NCBI RefSeq assembly: GCF_003065385.1
Contig: NZ_CP023277.1
Span: 62,001 to 126,000, forward strand
Source of the DNA: Polynucleobacter acidiphobus
GTDB taxonomy: Bacteria > Pseudomonadota > Gammaproteobacteria > Burkholderiales > Burkholderiaceae
DNA length: 64,000 nt
Direction of reading: 5' to 3'
The translations under genes were made by a program, and so were the position numbers. Every line of letters begins with the position of its first letter. The stretch's first letter is position 1. The notes below the pieces were generated by a model that saw only the letters and a program-made list of their open reading frames with translations, made no database searches and was not told where the DNA came from. Shown piece after piece: positions 11,199 to 21,559 of this stretch.

Positions 11199-11719
11199 GG
11201 GGCTAATTCAAGTTGCATGAGTAAAGAGCTTACGAGTTGATTGACGCTTGGCTTACCAGTTTCAATAATAAAGTCTGCGATTTCGCGATAGAGTGGGTCG
11301 CGAATGGCGTATAAGTTTTCTAAGATCGCCTTGGAGTCACCATGTTGCAATAGAGGGCGACCCTCACCTCCCTTGGTGCGATGCCAAAGCTCAATCGGGT
11401 TGGCATGTAGGTAAATGACCGTGCCACGTTCAGCTAGCACTTTACGGTTCTCGGGGAGCAATATTGCACCACCACCGGTGGCGAGCACAATCGATTGCTC
11501 GCGGCTTAGCTCGTTAATGATTTGTGCCTCGCGTTTACGAAAACCCGCTTCACCTTCCATCTCAAAAATGGTCGGAATCTTGACCCCGCAGCGCTCTTCA
11601 AGTGCGTGGTCAGAGTCGATAAAGCGCCGCTCAAGCTTGCGGGCAATTAATTTTCCTACCGTTGATTTGCCAGCCCCCATTAGCCCAATGAGAAAGATAT
11701 TGGAATTTTCAATGTCCAT
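11195..11719 (-). CDS. aroK: Shikimate kinase
   Basis: The 174-residue P-loop kinase phosphorylates shikimate. Walker A is [12 protein letters not shown] (from about residue 12), followed by [24 protein letters not shown] and [13 protein letters not shown] (substrate glycine loop). It lies between the secretin gene (upstream) and aroB, the widespread pilQ-aroK-aroB order. Confidence 0.96.
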   Translation of the reverse strand: MDIENSNIFLIGLMGAGKSTVGKLIARKLERRFIDSDHALEERCGVKIPTIFEMEGEAGFRKREAQIINELSREQSIVLATGGGAILLPENRKVLAERGTVIYLHANPIELWHRTKGGEGRPLLQHGDSKAILENLYAIRDPLYREIADFIIETGKPSVNQLVSSLLMQLELAP

Positions 11720-11728
11720 AACGTCATT

Positions 11729-12847
11729 CTATTCGGGTTTATCTAAGATGGTAGGCGTTAAAAAGACGAGAAGTTCGGTTTTGTCTCGTAAGGTTGATTG
11801 ATGTTTAAACAGATGCCCAATCAAGGGAATATCACCCAAGAGCGGGATTTTGACAGTGTCATCGCGCTCCGTGGTTTGATAAATACCACCCAAGATCACC
11901 GTCCCGCCATTCTCAACACTGACTTCGGAGCTCAGATTCTTAGTATCGATGGCGTAACCTTGTTCGGTCTTCATGCCCACGCTATCTTTATTAATCGCAA
12001 CCAATAAAGAGACTTTGCCGTCATGATGAATCTTAGGAATCACCTCGAGACGCAAGTTTGCTTTACGGAATTGAATTTTGTTACCTCCATTTGAAGAGGA
12101 GGTTTGGTACGGTAGTTCAGTGCCCTGTTCAATGGTTGCTTTCACCATATCGGCGGTCATGATGCGAGGATTGGACAATATCTTGCCCTGGCCATCGCTC
12201 TCTAGAGCACTTAATTCCACATCGAGAAGACGGGTGGCATTTTTACTAAGAAGGGTTGCTGCGGCAGTCACCGGCTCAAATCCGCTAAGGCCGCCAGCCC
12301 CAAGTGGTGATCCTAGTGCAAACGAACCCTGAGCCCGACCGTTTCCCCCAGGTGCGTTATCTGCTTGTGAGCGCAAGCCAAGCTTGGCGCCAAGATTGCG
12401 TGCAAAGCGATGGTCTGCTTCAACAATCCGGGCTTCAATCAAAATTTGTCGGGGTGTGCCATGATGCTCGCCACCAAAGGGGAGTGCTGAGTCGTCCCGA
12501 CGTTGCTTTTGGAAGCCATTGATTTCTTGGTGCGGCGCAATCCAATAGACCCCCTGATTGCGCATGAAGCGCAAGCCTCGGCTTGCCAAGATCGTTGATA
12601 AGGCAGTTTGCCATGGAACATCGGCAAGCTGGACATTAATACTTCCTTGAATGCTAGGACTTAAAACAAAATGGGTATTACCAAGTTGCCCCAATGCATG
12701 GAGTAAATCCACCAGCGGCATCTCTTTTGCTGAAATACTAATTGGAGTATTCAGTGCGGCATTACCACTGGCCGCGTGGTATGCAAATGTGTTTTGTGGG
12801 CCAAGCAAAAGCCAAATCCAACAGCATCGAAATACCATATGCTTCAT
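11729..12847 (-). CDS. pilQ: Short PilQ-type secretin (type IV pilus / DNA uptake)
   Basis: Secretins form the outer-membrane ring through which pili or incoming DNA pass. The 372-residue product has a signal peptide, an STN/N0-like domain (ISISAKEMPLVDLLHALGQ, about residues 35-100), a short N1-like part and the secretin core with LSNPRIMTADMVKATIEQG, ENGGTVILGGIYQ and the motif KIPLLGDIPLIGHLF. PilQ proteins are usually about 700 residues and include N-terminal AMIN domains, which are absent. It overlaps by four bases the upstream one-TM gene; pilM, N and O are not nearby. A dedicated competence secretin is an alternative reading. Confidence 0.8.
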   Translation of the reverse strand: MKHMVFRCCWIWLLLGPQNTFAYHAASGNAALNTPISISAKEMPLVDLLHALGQLGNTHFVLSPSIQGSINVQLADVPWQTALSTILASRGLRFMRNQGVYWIAPHQEINGFQKQRRDDSALPFGGEHHGTPRQILIEARIVEADHRFARNLGAKLGLRSQADNAPGGNGRAQGSFALGSPLGAGGLSGFEPVTAAATLLSKNATRLLDVELSALESDGQGKILSNPRIMTADMVKATIEQGTELPYQTSSSNGGNKIQFRKANLRLEVIPKIHHDGKVSLLVAINKDSVGMKTEQGYAIDTKNLSSEVSVENGGTVILGGIYQTTERDDTVKIPLLGDIPLIGHLFKHQSTLRDKTELLVFLTPTILDKPE

Positions 12848-13518
12848 GGTGAAATCAGTACCACTTGCTTTCCTCCGGGACCTTGTAAGGTGGCCTGGGA
12901 CTGGTCAAAGTGTGTGATCTGCCATGAAGGTTTAGCAAACGCATGTTTTAGAAAGAGTCGACTTTGTTGTCCATCGTGCAGCATGACGAAGGCGCCATCC
13001 TTGTTCTTACCGACACCTAAATGACGCCATTTTTTTAAATCGACCTCATCGGGATCGGGGATAACTGATCGCTTCGTTTCTTTGACAGAAATGTGTCGCT
13101 TTGCTTGGATCTCCTCCAGAAACTCCATTATCTGCTCTAGGTGTTCGTCAGCCTGGCCATGAAGATCATCAATTTGGCTTTGAATTGCCATTAGCTCTCG
13201 CTTCACCACTACTTGATTTGATCCGTCCTGATTGCGTTCTGCGAGCTCCTGAATTTGGATGGTCAAATAGACTAAAGTGAAAAGAATCGCCATGAAACCA
13301 ATCCCAACGATGAGCATCCCAGGATGAAGGGATGCGAGAGAGGATTCTTTAAGGGCACTAAGGCCTGACCAGGCTTGGCCCATTTGATTGCGCCTTGGTG
13401 GCTGATGTTTACTTTGCAAATGATCAGCCTGGGTCTCATGCTCCAAAATGGCAGGATCGTTGCCTAGACTTTGCAAGGTTTCGTCAAAATCCTCTCGTTT
13501 GATATTGCGATAGACCAT
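12844..13518 (-). CDS. Single-pass membrane protein with coiled coil, secretin partner
   Basis: I do not recognise this 224-residue protein by family. It has a hydrophilic N-terminus of about 65 residues, one membrane span (MLIVGIGFMAILFTLVYLTI), a Gln/Glu-rich coiled coil (about 85-130) and a small C-terminal beta-type domain ending LQGPGGKQVVLISP. Topology (N-in, long periplasmic part) and four-base overlap with the secretin suggest that it replaces PilO/PilP-type alignment proteins; the C-terminus is weakly PilP-like. That role is inferred from position. Confidence 0.6.
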   Translation of the reverse strand: MVYRNIKREDFDETLQSLGNDPAILEHETQADHLQSKHQPPRRNQMGQAWSGLSALKESSLASLHPGMLIVGIGFMAILFTLVYLTIQIQELAERNQDGSNQVVVKRELMAIQSQIDDLHGQADEHLEQIMEFLEEIQAKRHISVKETKRSVIPDPDEVDLKKWRHLGVGKNKDGAFVMLHDGQQSRLFLKHAFAKPSWQITHFDQSQATLQGPGGKQVVLISP

Positions 13519-13616
13519 GCCCTATTGTGTTGGTGAGCGCTAGTGATTGAAATCAGCAAACCCGGATTGATTGATCGGTAATTCTTGCAAATGCTGTAGG
13601 ACCATATAATTTGGGG

Positions 13617-15914
13617 ATGGCTAATCCACCGAGCAAAAAACCGCCTTTTCAACGGGGCTCGGGAATGCGTTTTTCTCAAAAGTCGGGCGCCAGCCCTTTG
13701 ATTAAAGCCTTATTGATTTTGATGGTCGTAGCTGGCTTGTTATTTACGATGTTGGTCGCCTACGCATTCATTATTGCGAAGCCAAATTTACCGAACATTT
13801 CAGCGCTAGTCGATTACAACCCCAAAGAGCCGTTACGGATCTATACCGCCGATAAGGTATTAATTGGTGAGTTTGGAGAGGAGCGACGAAGTGTTGTTCC
13901 CCTCAATGAAATCCCTGTCTATTTAAAGTATGCAGTGATTGCCATTGAGGATGATCGTTTTTATAGTCATGGTGGCGTTGATTACTGGGGTGTATTGCGA
14001 GCAACCTTAGCCAATTTACGAGGCCGTCTTTCCCAAGGGGCGTCGACCATCACTATGCAGGTGGCGCGTAATTTTTTCTTAAGCAATGAGAAGACCTTCA
14101 GTCGGAAGCTTTATGAGGTATTGCTTGCTTGGGAGATCGAGGCCCAATTAACCAAGGATAAGATTCTTGAGATTTACATGAATCAAATTTATTTGGGGCA
14201 ACGCGCCTATGGATTTGCGAGCGCTTCCAAAATTTATTTTGGTAAAGAACTTAAAGACATTAGCATTGCAGAGGCGGCGATGCTAGCAGGTCTACCAAAG
14301 GCGCCTTCAGCCTATAACCCGGTCAGTAACTATAAGCGTGCCAAGATTCGTCAAGAATATATTTTGCAGCGCATGCGCGATCTCTCATACATTACGCCAG
14401 CCGATTATGAAAAGGCGATGGCTGAGACCATTAAGATTCGAGGCCTAGGAAAAGAATTTGATACTCGCGCTGATTTTGTTGCAGAGATGGCCAGACAACT
14501 CCTCTTTTCTCAGTACGGCGACATTATTTACTCCCAAGGTATCAATGTTTACACCACCGTCTTAAAGGCAGATCAAGATGCTGCCTATGCTGCAGTTCGC
14601 AAGGGTATCTTTGACTACGATCTGCGACATGCGTATCGCGGCCCAGAGGGGTTTATTGAGTTACCCGAAGACCCGGTCAAGCGCCAGCGCACGATTGACG
14701 ATGCCTTACTTGATTATCCAGCGCTTGATGAATTGCAGTCCGGGGTAGTATTGGAGGCGAGCCCTAAAGAATTAAAAGTCATGATTGCGACTGGGGAGCA
14801 AATTACGATTAAAGGCGATGCATTAAGACTTGCAAGCGCCTCATTATCCGAATCCGCTCAACCCAAACGGCGCATTCGCCCGGGCGCAGTGGTTCGACTC
14901 CTTAACGATGATGGCGTTTGGAAGCTGGCTCAATTACCTCAGGTCGAAGCTGCCTTTGTGGCTCTTGATCCAAATGACGGGGCAATCTTGGCCCTAGTTG
15001 GTGGATTTGATTTTCGTCGCAATAAATTTAATCACGTGACCCAGGCGTTTCGTCAACCAGGTTCGGCATTTAAACCCTTTGTTTATGCGGCAGCTCTTGA
15101 AAAGGGTTTAAGTCCTTCAACCATGGTCAATGATGCGCCATTATCGATTGGGGCGTTGGAGACCGGTAGCCAGGTATGGCAACCTAAGAACTATGATGGC
15201 AAGTTCGATGGCATGATGCGGTTACGGGCCGCATTGGCGAAGTCTAAAAATTTAGTATCGGTTCGGGTAATTCGCAAAATAGGCCCCTCGTATACCCAAG
15301 AATTTATTCAGCGCTTTGGATTTGAGCCCGAGAAGCATCCGCCTTATCTTACGATGGCCCTTGGAGCAGGTTCGGTCACACCATTGCAAATGGCGAGTGC
15401 TTACAGCGTGTTTGCGAATGGTGGCTATTTCGTAAATCCTTATTTAATTGACAAGGTTACGGATGCAAAAGGTCAAACCTTGTTTGAGGCAAACCCTGTA
15501 CGAGTAGGAAAAAATGCGCTTCGAGTCTTGGATGAGCGAACGACCTTTGTGATGGATAGCATGTTGCAAGAAATTACAAAGACCGGAACCGCAGCCCGCG
15601 CAAGGCCTGCCTTAGGCCGCAACGATATCGCTGGAAAAACGGGCACAACCAATGATTCACACGATGCATGGTTTGCTGGTTACAACCCTCGGGTTGCGGC
15701 AGTCGCTTGGATTGGTTTTGATAACCCCAGAAGCTTGGGTGACCGCGAGACAGGCGGCGGCTTGGCATTGCCAGTCTGGATTAACTTTATGTCGGTGGCT
15801 TTGCGAGGTGTACCCGAGATAAATCGTACGCCTCCACCGGGAGTTTCTGAGTACGATGGCGATTGGATTATTCCTGAGTTCGCTCCCTTGGGCGGCGTTC
15901 GCCAAATTAATTAA
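13617..15914 (+). CDS. mrcA: Penicillin-binding protein 1A (bifunctional transglycosylase/transpeptidase)
   Basis: The protein of about 765 residues polymerises and cross-links peptidoglycan at the inner membrane. One N-terminal span (LIKALLILMVVAGLLFTMLV) is followed by the GT51 domain (AIEDDRFYSHGGVDYWGVLR, QGASTITMQVARNFF, KILEIYMNQIYLGQRAYGF) and the transpeptidase domain with SAFK (catalytic serine), SKN and KTGTTND. It diverges from the pilus genes. A TATAAT at 13605-13610 lies directly before the ATG at 13617, so a start at ATG 13665 (RFSQKSG) is also possible. Confidence 0.95.
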   Translation: MANPPSKKPPFQRGSGMRFSQKSGASPLIKALLILMVVAGLLFTMLVAYAFIIAKPNLPNISALVDYNPKEPLRIYTADKVLIGEFGEERRSVVPLNEIPVYLKYAVIAIEDDRFYSHGGVDYWGVLRATLANLRGRLSQGASTITMQVARNFFLSNEKTFSRKLYEVLLAWEIEAQLTKDKILEIYMNQIYLGQRAYGFASASKIYFGKELKDISIAEAAMLAGLPKAPSAYNPVSNYKRAKIRQEYILQRMRDLSYITPADYEKAMAETIKIRGLGKEFDTRADFVAEMARQLLFSQYGDIIYSQGINVYTTVLKADQDAAYAAVRKGIFDYDLRHAYRGPEGFIELPEDPVKRQRTIDDALLDYPALDELQSGVVLEASPKELKVMIATGEQITIKGDALRLASASLSESAQPKRRIRPGAVVRLLNDDGVWKLAQLPQVEAAFVALDPNDGAILALVGGFDFRRNKFNHVTQAFRQPGSAFKPFVYAAALEKGLSPSTMVNDAPLSIGALETGSQVWQPKNYDGKFDGMMRLRAALAKSKNLVSVRVIRKIGPSYTQEFIQRFGFEPEKHPPYLTMALGAGSVTPLQMASAYSVFANGGYFVNPYLIDKVTDAKGQTLFEANPVRVGKNALRVLDERTTFVMDSMLQEITKTGTAARARPALGRNDIAGKTGTTNDSHDAWFAGYNPRVAAVAWIGFDNPRSLGDRETGGGLALPVWINFMSVALRGVPEINRTPPPGVSEYDGDWIIPEFAPLGGVRQIN

Positions 15915-15920
15915 GTAAAG

Positions 15921-16604
15921 ATGGCCCGCAAAGCACGCTTGGTCATTGCTGGACAAGCGATGCATCTTTTGGTTCGTGGTCACAATCGTCAAACCATATT
16001 CAGCAATGATGCGGATTGCCGAATTTATCTCGATTGGTTACGTGATGCTGCCAAAGAGTTTGGATGTGCGGTTCATGCTTATGCCTTGATGCCCAATCAT
16101 GCACACGTATTAGTCACCCCTCGTTTTGAATATTCCTTATCCAAAACGATGCAATCCTTGGGACGCCGCTACGCGCAATACATCAATCGACAGCAAGGTA
16201 CTTCGGGCACGATTTGGGAGGGTCGCTTTTGTTCTTCCCTGATTGATCCAATCTATGCCTTACGAGTACAACGCTACATTGAGCTTAACCCTGTACGCGC
16301 CGGACTGGAATCCCGTGCCGAAGATTGTAAGAACACCAGCTACCAAAGCCATATTGGGGGCAAGGGTGAGACTTGGCTAACCGATCACCCAAGCTTTTGG
16401 GGTTTAGGCAACACCCCTTTTGAGAGGCAGCTGGCCTGGGCGGCATTTGTGAGGGACGGCGCGCCGCATCACGAGGATCGAGCAATTACCGAGCATTTAA
16501 TCCGCTCAAGGCCTTGGGTAAGTCCGGAATTTATCAAGCAAAATCCTAAATTGAGTCTCCATCAATGGCAGCTTAAGCCGCGTGGAAGGCCAAAAAAACT
16601 TTAA
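15921..16604 (+). CDS. REP-associated tyrosine transposase (Y1/HUH family, RAYT)
   Basis: The 227-residue product is an HUH-superfamily single-strand transposase: N-terminal strand HLLVRGHNRQTIF, metal-binding HxH in MPNHAHVLVTP, Tyr-bearing helix around SLGRRYAQYINRQ, then GTIWEGRF and RYIELNPVRAGL. RAYTs usually exist as single domesticated copies that act on REP hairpins. It starts six bases after mrcA stops, and an inverted TCTGTCCC/GGGACAGA pair lies immediately downstream. The basic tail ends RGRPKKL. Confidence 0.9.
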   Translation: MARKARLVIAGQAMHLLVRGHNRQTIFSNDADCRIYLDWLRDAAKEFGCAVHAYALMPNHAHVLVTPRFEYSLSKTMQSLGRRYAQYINRQQGTSGTIWEGRFCSSLIDPIYALRVQRYIELNPVRAGLESRAEDCKNTSYQSHIGGKGETWLTDHPSFWGLGNTPFERQLAWAAFVRDGAPHHEDRAITEHLIRSRPWVSPEFIKQNPKLSLHQWQLKPRGRPKKL

Positions 16605-16605
16605 G

Positions 16606-16660
16606 TCTGTCCCTATTTAATTTAATTTCTATTCTTCCCCCATTATTTAAATGGGACAGA
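16606..16660. repeat. Possible REP-like inverted repeat behind the RAYT gene
   Basis: TCTGTCCC at 16606-16613 and GGGACAGA at 16653-16660 are exact inverted copies about 40 bases apart, both next to AT-rich ATTTAA. The stretch TTTAATTTCTATT recurs imperfectly just beyond the right arm (from about 16662). RAYT genes are often flanked by their REP substrates; a link here is inferred from position. Confidence 0.45.
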
Positions 16661-16772
16661 GTCATTAAATTTCTATTGCATCCCTTAGTGGATTCCCCTA
16701 TATTTACCGTCCCGGCCTTTATTTGAAGCAATTCATGGGGATTGCCAGCCGCATGACCAATTTGGATTAAAT

Positions 16773-19700
16773 ATGAATCATCTCGAGTTACGTCCGTCCG
16801 CTCAAGGTCTTTACGACCCTCAAAATGAACACGATGCCTGTGGCGTCGGTTTTGTGGCGCATATCAAGGGCAAAAAATCCCATGACATCATCACTCAAGG
16901 ATTAAAGATCCTGGAGAACCTCGATCATCGAGGCGCTGTGGGTGCTGACCCACTGATGGGTGACGGCGCCGGAATATTGATACAGATTCCTGACGAGCTG
17001 TATCGCAGCGAGATGAAAAAGCAGGGGGTCGAGTTGCCGCCTGTTGGTGAATACGGCGTTGGCATGATCTTTTTGCCTAAAGAGAATGCATCACGATTAG
17101 CGTGCGAGCAAGAGCTAGAGCGTACCGTACGTCAAGAGGGTCAAATTGTATTGGGCTGGCGCGATGTGCCGATCGATCGTGCGATGCCGATGTCGCCCAC
17201 CGTGAAAAAAACCGAACCAATTATTCGTCAAATTTTTATCGGGCGCGGTCGTGACATCATGACCACCGACGCACTCGAGCGCAAGCTCTATGTAATTCGT
17301 AAAACGGCAAGTCATGCGATTCAAGATTTGCACCTCAAACACGGCAAAGAATACTTTGTGGCATCGATGTCTGCGCGGACTGTGGTGTACAAAGGTCTCT
17401 TATTGGCTAGTCAAGTGGGCGCCTATTATTGCGATCTAAAAGATCCTAAGGCGGTGTCAGCTCTGGCATTGGTGCATCAGCGCTTCTCAACCAACACCTT
17501 CCCAGCGTGGGAACTGGCTCACCCATACCGCTTGCTAGCACATAACGGTGAGATTAATACAGTAAAGGGGAACGTGAACTGGATTAATGCCCGCACGGGT
17601 GCGATTAGTTCACCTGTATTAGGTGATGATTTGCAAAAGTTATGGCCACTGATTTATCCAGGCCAATCGGATACTGCATCCTTTGACAACTGCCTTGAGC
17701 TCTTGGTGATGGCTGGTTACCCGCTTGCGCAAGCCATGATGATGATGATTCCTGAGGCGTGGGAACAGCATACCCTCATGGATGAGAATCGCCGTGCCTT
17801 TTATGAGTACCACGCTGCCATGATGGAGCCATGGGATGGCCCCGCTGCAATGGCCTTTACCGATGGGCGTCAGATTGGCGCCACCTTGGATCGTAATGGC
17901 TTACGACCTGCCCGCTATTACGTGACCGATGATGATTTGGTCATCATGGCTTCTGAAGCGGGTGTGTTGCCGATTCCAGAAAATAAGATTGTGCAAAAGT
18001 GGCGCTTACAGCCTGGCAAGATGTTCATGATCGACATGGATCAAGGCCGCATCATCGATGACGTGGAGTTAAAGAACTCGGTCTCCAAAGCCAAGCCATA
18101 CAAGAGTTGGATTGATGCAGTGCGCGTGAAGCTTGATGAGTTGGATGTCAGCAAAAAAGACACCCAAGACGATGCGAAACATATTCGCCCCGCAGCAAAA
18201 TTACTCGATCGTCAGCAAGCATTTGGATATAGCCAGGAAGATCTCAAATACCTGATGGCACCGATGGCACAAAATGCGGAAGAAGCAATTGGATCGATGG
18301 GTAACGACAGTCCACTTGCGGTTCTATCCGATCGCAGCAAGTCGCTCTACAACTACTTTAAGCAATTGTTTGCTCAGGTTACCAATCCTCCAATTGATCC
18401 GATTCGTGAGAACCTGGTGATGTCTTTGGTGTCCTTTGTTGGTCCAAAGCCCAATCTATTGGATACCAACAATATCAATCCCCCGATGCGTTTGGAGATC
18501 AGTCAGCCGGTCTTGGACTTGGATGACATGACCAAGGTGCGTCATATTGAACATTACACCGGTGGTAAGTTCCGTTCGTATGAATTGGATATTTGTTATC
18601 CAGTTGCTTGGGGCAAGGAGGGCATTGAGGCGCGCCTGGCCTCCTTGTGCGCTGAGGCAACCGATGCAGTGCGCAGTGGTTTCAATATTTTGATTGTGAG
18701 TGATCGCCAAGTGGATCGCGAGCATATGGCGATTCCTGCACTCTTAGCAACCTCGGCCATTCATCAGCATTTGGTGGAGCGCGGTTTACGAACCAGCACT
18801 GGCTTAGTGGTGGAGACTGGTAGTGCTCGCGAAGTTCATCACTTTGCCTTACTTGCAGGGTATGGCGCGGAAGCGATTCATCCCTATTTGGCGATGGAGA
18901 CCTTAGCTGAAATGGCCAAAGGCCTCTCAGGCGACTTATCGCCTGAGAAAGCCATCAAGAATTTTGTCAAAGCGATTGGTAAGGGCTTGCAAAAGGTGAT
19001 GTCGAAGATGGGTATTTCGACTTACATGTCTTATACCGGATCGCAAATCTTTGAGGCCATTGGTCTTAATCACGAGCTCATTGATAAGTACTTCAAAGGG
19101 ACATCTTCGAACGTAGGCGGTATTGGCGTCTTTGAAGTTGCTGAAGAGGCCTTGCGGATGCACCATGCTGCGTTTGGTGACGATCCTGTATTAGCTGATA
19201 TGTTGGATGCGGGTGGAGAGTATGCCTATCGGGTGCGTGGTGAAAAGCATATGTGGACACCCGATTCGATTGCAAAGTTACAGCATGCGACTCGCACCGG
19301 GCCAGAGAAAGGCTATCAAACCTATAAAGAGTATGCCAATCTGATTAATGATCAGAGTAAGCGTTTGATGACTTTACGAGGATTATTTGAGTTCAAGATT
19401 GATCCGAACAAAGCCATTCCCCTTGATGAGGTCGAGCCTGCCAAAGAGATTGTGAAGCGTTTTGCAACCGGTGCCATGTCCTTAGGTTCAATTTCGACCG
19501 AGGCCCATGCAACTTTAGCAATCGCGATGAATCGTATTGGCGGTAAATCCAATACGGGTGAGGGCGGCGAAGATCCAAATCGCTATGTCAATGAACTCAA
19601 AGGGATTCCGATTAAGAAGGGTGAGACCCTCGCCAGTATTTTGGGCAAGGATGTCGTCGAAGCTGACATTCCATTGCAAGACGGCGACTCATTGCGTTCG

Positions 19701-21521
19701 AAAATTAAGCAAGTTGCCTCTGGGCGTTTTGGTGTGACCACTGAGTATTTGCGTTCAGCAGATCAGATTCAAATTAAGATGGCCCAAGGCGCAAAGCCAG
19801 GCGAGGGCGGTCAATTACCAGGTGGTAAGGTCTCGGACTATATTGGACGTCTGCGATTCTCAGTACCAGGCGTAGGTCTCATTTCGCCACCACCGCATCA
19901 CGATATTTATTCGATTGAGGATTTGGCGCAACTCATTCATGACTTAAAGAATGTCAATCCACAAGCCGATGTTTCAGTAAAACTTGTTTCAGAGGTGGGT
20001 GTTGGTACGGTGGCAGCAGGTGTGGCTAAAGCAAAGTCGGATCACGTCGTGATTGCTGGTCATGACGGTGGTACAGGTGCATCACCTTTGTCATCGATTA
20101 AGCATGCTGGTACACCATGGGAGCTAGGTCTTGCAGAGACCCAGCAAACATTGGTACTTAACCAGCTGCGAAGTCGCATTCGTGTGCAAGCCGATGGCCA
20201 GATGAAGACAGGCCGTGATGTGGTGATTGGTGCATTATTAGGTGCAGATGAGTTTGGTTTTGCTACAGCGCCTTTAGTGGTTGAGGGTTGCATCATGATG
20301 CGTAAATGCCATCTCAATACTTGTCCAGTGGGTGTTGCGACTCAAGATCCCGAGTTGCGTAAGAAGTTTTCAGGCAAACCTGAGCATGTCGTGAATTTCT
20401 TTTTCTTCATTGCTGAAGAAGTGCGCGAGATCATGGCACAGCTCGGAATCCGGACCTTTGATGAGCTGATTGGTCGTGTTGATCTATTGGATACGCGCAA
20501 GGGCGTTGATCATTGGAAGGCGCAGGGCTTGGATTTCAGTAAAGTCTTTGCTTTGCCCAATGTGTCGCATGACGAGCCTCGTCACCAAACACTGACCCAG
20601 GATCATGGTTTAGGTGCTGCGCTTGACCATACCTTGATTGAAAAGAGTGAGCCAGCCTTAGAGCGCGGCGAGAAGGTTTCCTTCATTGTGCCGATCCGCA
20701 ACGTCAATCGTACGGTGGGTGCGATGCTCTCTGGTGAGTTGGCAAAACGTTATGGCCATTTGGGCTTACCTGATGACACGATCCATATTCAGTTAAACGG
20801 TACAGCCGGACAAAGTTTTGCAGCCTTTTTGGCGCGCGGTATCACCTTAGATCTCGTGGGCGATGCGAACGATTATGTCGGTAAGGGATTGTCGGGCGGG
20901 CGCGTTGTAGTGCGTGCCCCCCATGAGTTCCGGGGCGATGCTTCTCAAAACATTATTGTGGGTAACACGGTGTTGTATGGCGCGATTGAAGGTGAGGCAT
21001 TTTTCAATGGCGTGGCTGGCGAGCGTTTTGCGGTGCGTAACTCCGGCTCGATTGCGGTTGTCGAGGGCACCGGTGACCATGGATGCGAGTATATGACTGG
21101 CGGCACTGTAGTAGTGCTTGGTAAAACTGGCCGTAATTTTGCTGCAGGCATGAGCGGTGGTGTTGCCTATGTCTTTGACGAAGACGGACTCTTTGAGAAG
21201 CGTTGCAATACCACGATGGCAAGCTTGGAGAAAGTTCTGCCATCGTCGGAGCAAATTGCGAATATGCCGAAATCCACATGGCATGCACCAGTCAATGTTA
21301 AAGAGGGTGGCGAGCGTCAAACCGATGAGCAAATCCTAAAGACACTGATTGAGCGCCATTTCCGGTATACCGGATCAGAGCGGGCCAAGGCATTACTGGC
21401 CGATTGGGACAAGTCGCGCGCGCGTTTTGTGAAGGTATTGCCTACCGAATATAAGCGGGCTCTCGGTGAATTGTGGGAGCGCGCTCAAGGGCAAGATCAA
21501 ACCAAGCCTGTGATGGCTTGA
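16773..21521 (+). CDS. gltB: Glutamate synthase (NADPH) large subunit
   Basis: The 1,582-residue subunit makes two glutamates from glutamine and 2-oxoglutarate. It has a class II glutamine amidotransferase domain whose catalytic Cys23 (HDACGVGF) would be exposed by removal of a 22-residue propeptide, a central domain, the FMN synthase domain ([31 protein letters not shown]), the 3Fe-4S cysteines in [15 protein letters not shown], and the C-terminal beta-helix domain ([21 protein letters not shown]). gltD follows 38 bases later. Assimilates ammonia together with glutamine synthetase. Confidence 0.98.
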   Translation: MNHLELRPSAQGLYDPQNEHDACGVGFVAHIKGKKSHDIITQGLKILENLDHRGAVGADPLMGDGAGILIQIPDELYRSEMKKQGVELPPVGEYGVGMIFLPKENASRLACEQELERTVRQEGQIVLGWRDVPIDRAMPMSPTVKKTEPIIRQIFIGRGRDIMTTDALERKLYVIRKTASHAIQDLHLKHGKEYFVASMSARTVVYKGLLLASQVGAYYCDLKDPKAVSALALVHQRFSTNTFPAWELAHPYRLLAHNGEINTVKGNVNWINARTGAISSPVLGDDLQKLWPLIYPGQSDTASFDNCLELLVMAGYPLAQAMMMMIPEAWEQHTLMDENRRAFYEYHAAMMEPWDGPAAMAFTDGRQIGATLDRNGLRPARYYVTDDDLVIMASEAGVLPIPENKIVQKWRLQPGKMFMIDMDQGRIIDDVELKNSVSKAKPYKSWIDAVRVKLDELDVSKKDTQDDAKHIRPAAKLLDRQQAFGYSQEDLKYLMAPMAQNAEEAIGSMGNDSPLAVLSDRSKSLYNYFKQLFAQVTNPPIDPIRENLVMSLVSFVGPKPNLLDTNNINPPMRLEISQPVLDLDDMTKVRHIEHYTGGKFRSYELDICYPVAWGKEGIEARLASLCAEATDAVRSGFNILIVSDRQVDREHMAIPALLATSAIHQHLVERGLRTSTGLVVETGSAREVHHFALLAGYGAEAIHPYLAMETLAEMAKGLSGDLSPEKAIKNFVKAIGKGLQKVMSKMGISTYMSYTGSQIFEAIGLNHELIDKYFKGTSSNVGGIGVFEVAEEALRMHHAAFGDDPVLADMLDAGGEYAYRVRGEKHMWTPDSIAKLQHATRTGPEKGYQTYKEYANLINDQSKRLMTLRGLFEFKIDPNKAIPLDEVEPAKEIVKRFATGAMSLGSISTEAHATLAIAMNRIGGKSNTGEGGEDPNRYVNELKGIPIKKGETLASILGKDVVEADIPLQDGDSLRSKIKQVASGRFGVTTEYLRSADQIQIKMAQGAKPGEGGQLPGGKVSDYIGRLRFSVPGVGLISPPPHHDIYSIEDLAQLIHDLKNVNPQADVSVKLVSEVGVGTVAAGVAKAKSDHVVIAGHDGGTGASPLSSIKHAGTPWELGLAETQQTLVLNQLRSRIRVQADGQMKTGRDVVIGALLGADEFGFATAPLVVEGCIMMRKCHLNTCPVGVATQDPELRKKFSGKPEHVVNFFFFIAEEVREIMAQLGIRTFDELIGRVDLLDTRKGVDHWKAQGLDFSKVFALPNVSHDEPRHQTLTQDHGLGAALDHTLIEKSEPALERGEKVSFIVPIRNVNRTVGAMLSGELAKRYGHLGLPDDTIHIQLNGTAGQSFAAFLARGITLDLVGDANDYVGKGLSGGRVVVRAPHEFRGDASQNIIVGNTVLYGAIEGEAFFNGVAGERFAVRNSGSIAVVEGTGDHGCEYMTGGTVVVLGKTGRNFAAGMSGGVAYVFDEDGLFEKRCNTTMASLEKVLPSSEQIANMPKSTWHAPVNVKEGGERQTDEQILKTLIERHFRYTGSERAKALLADWDKSRARFVKVLPTEYKRALGELWERAQGQDQTKPVMA

Positions 21522-21559
21522 TCACGTGGATTAATTAATAAAGAATTTTTGGAGTAGGT

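Noticed and set aside
20847..21332. 161-codon open frame on the minus strand inside gltB
   Set aside because: Antisense shadow of a highly conserved gene; no ribosome-binding site and composition follows gltB codon structure.
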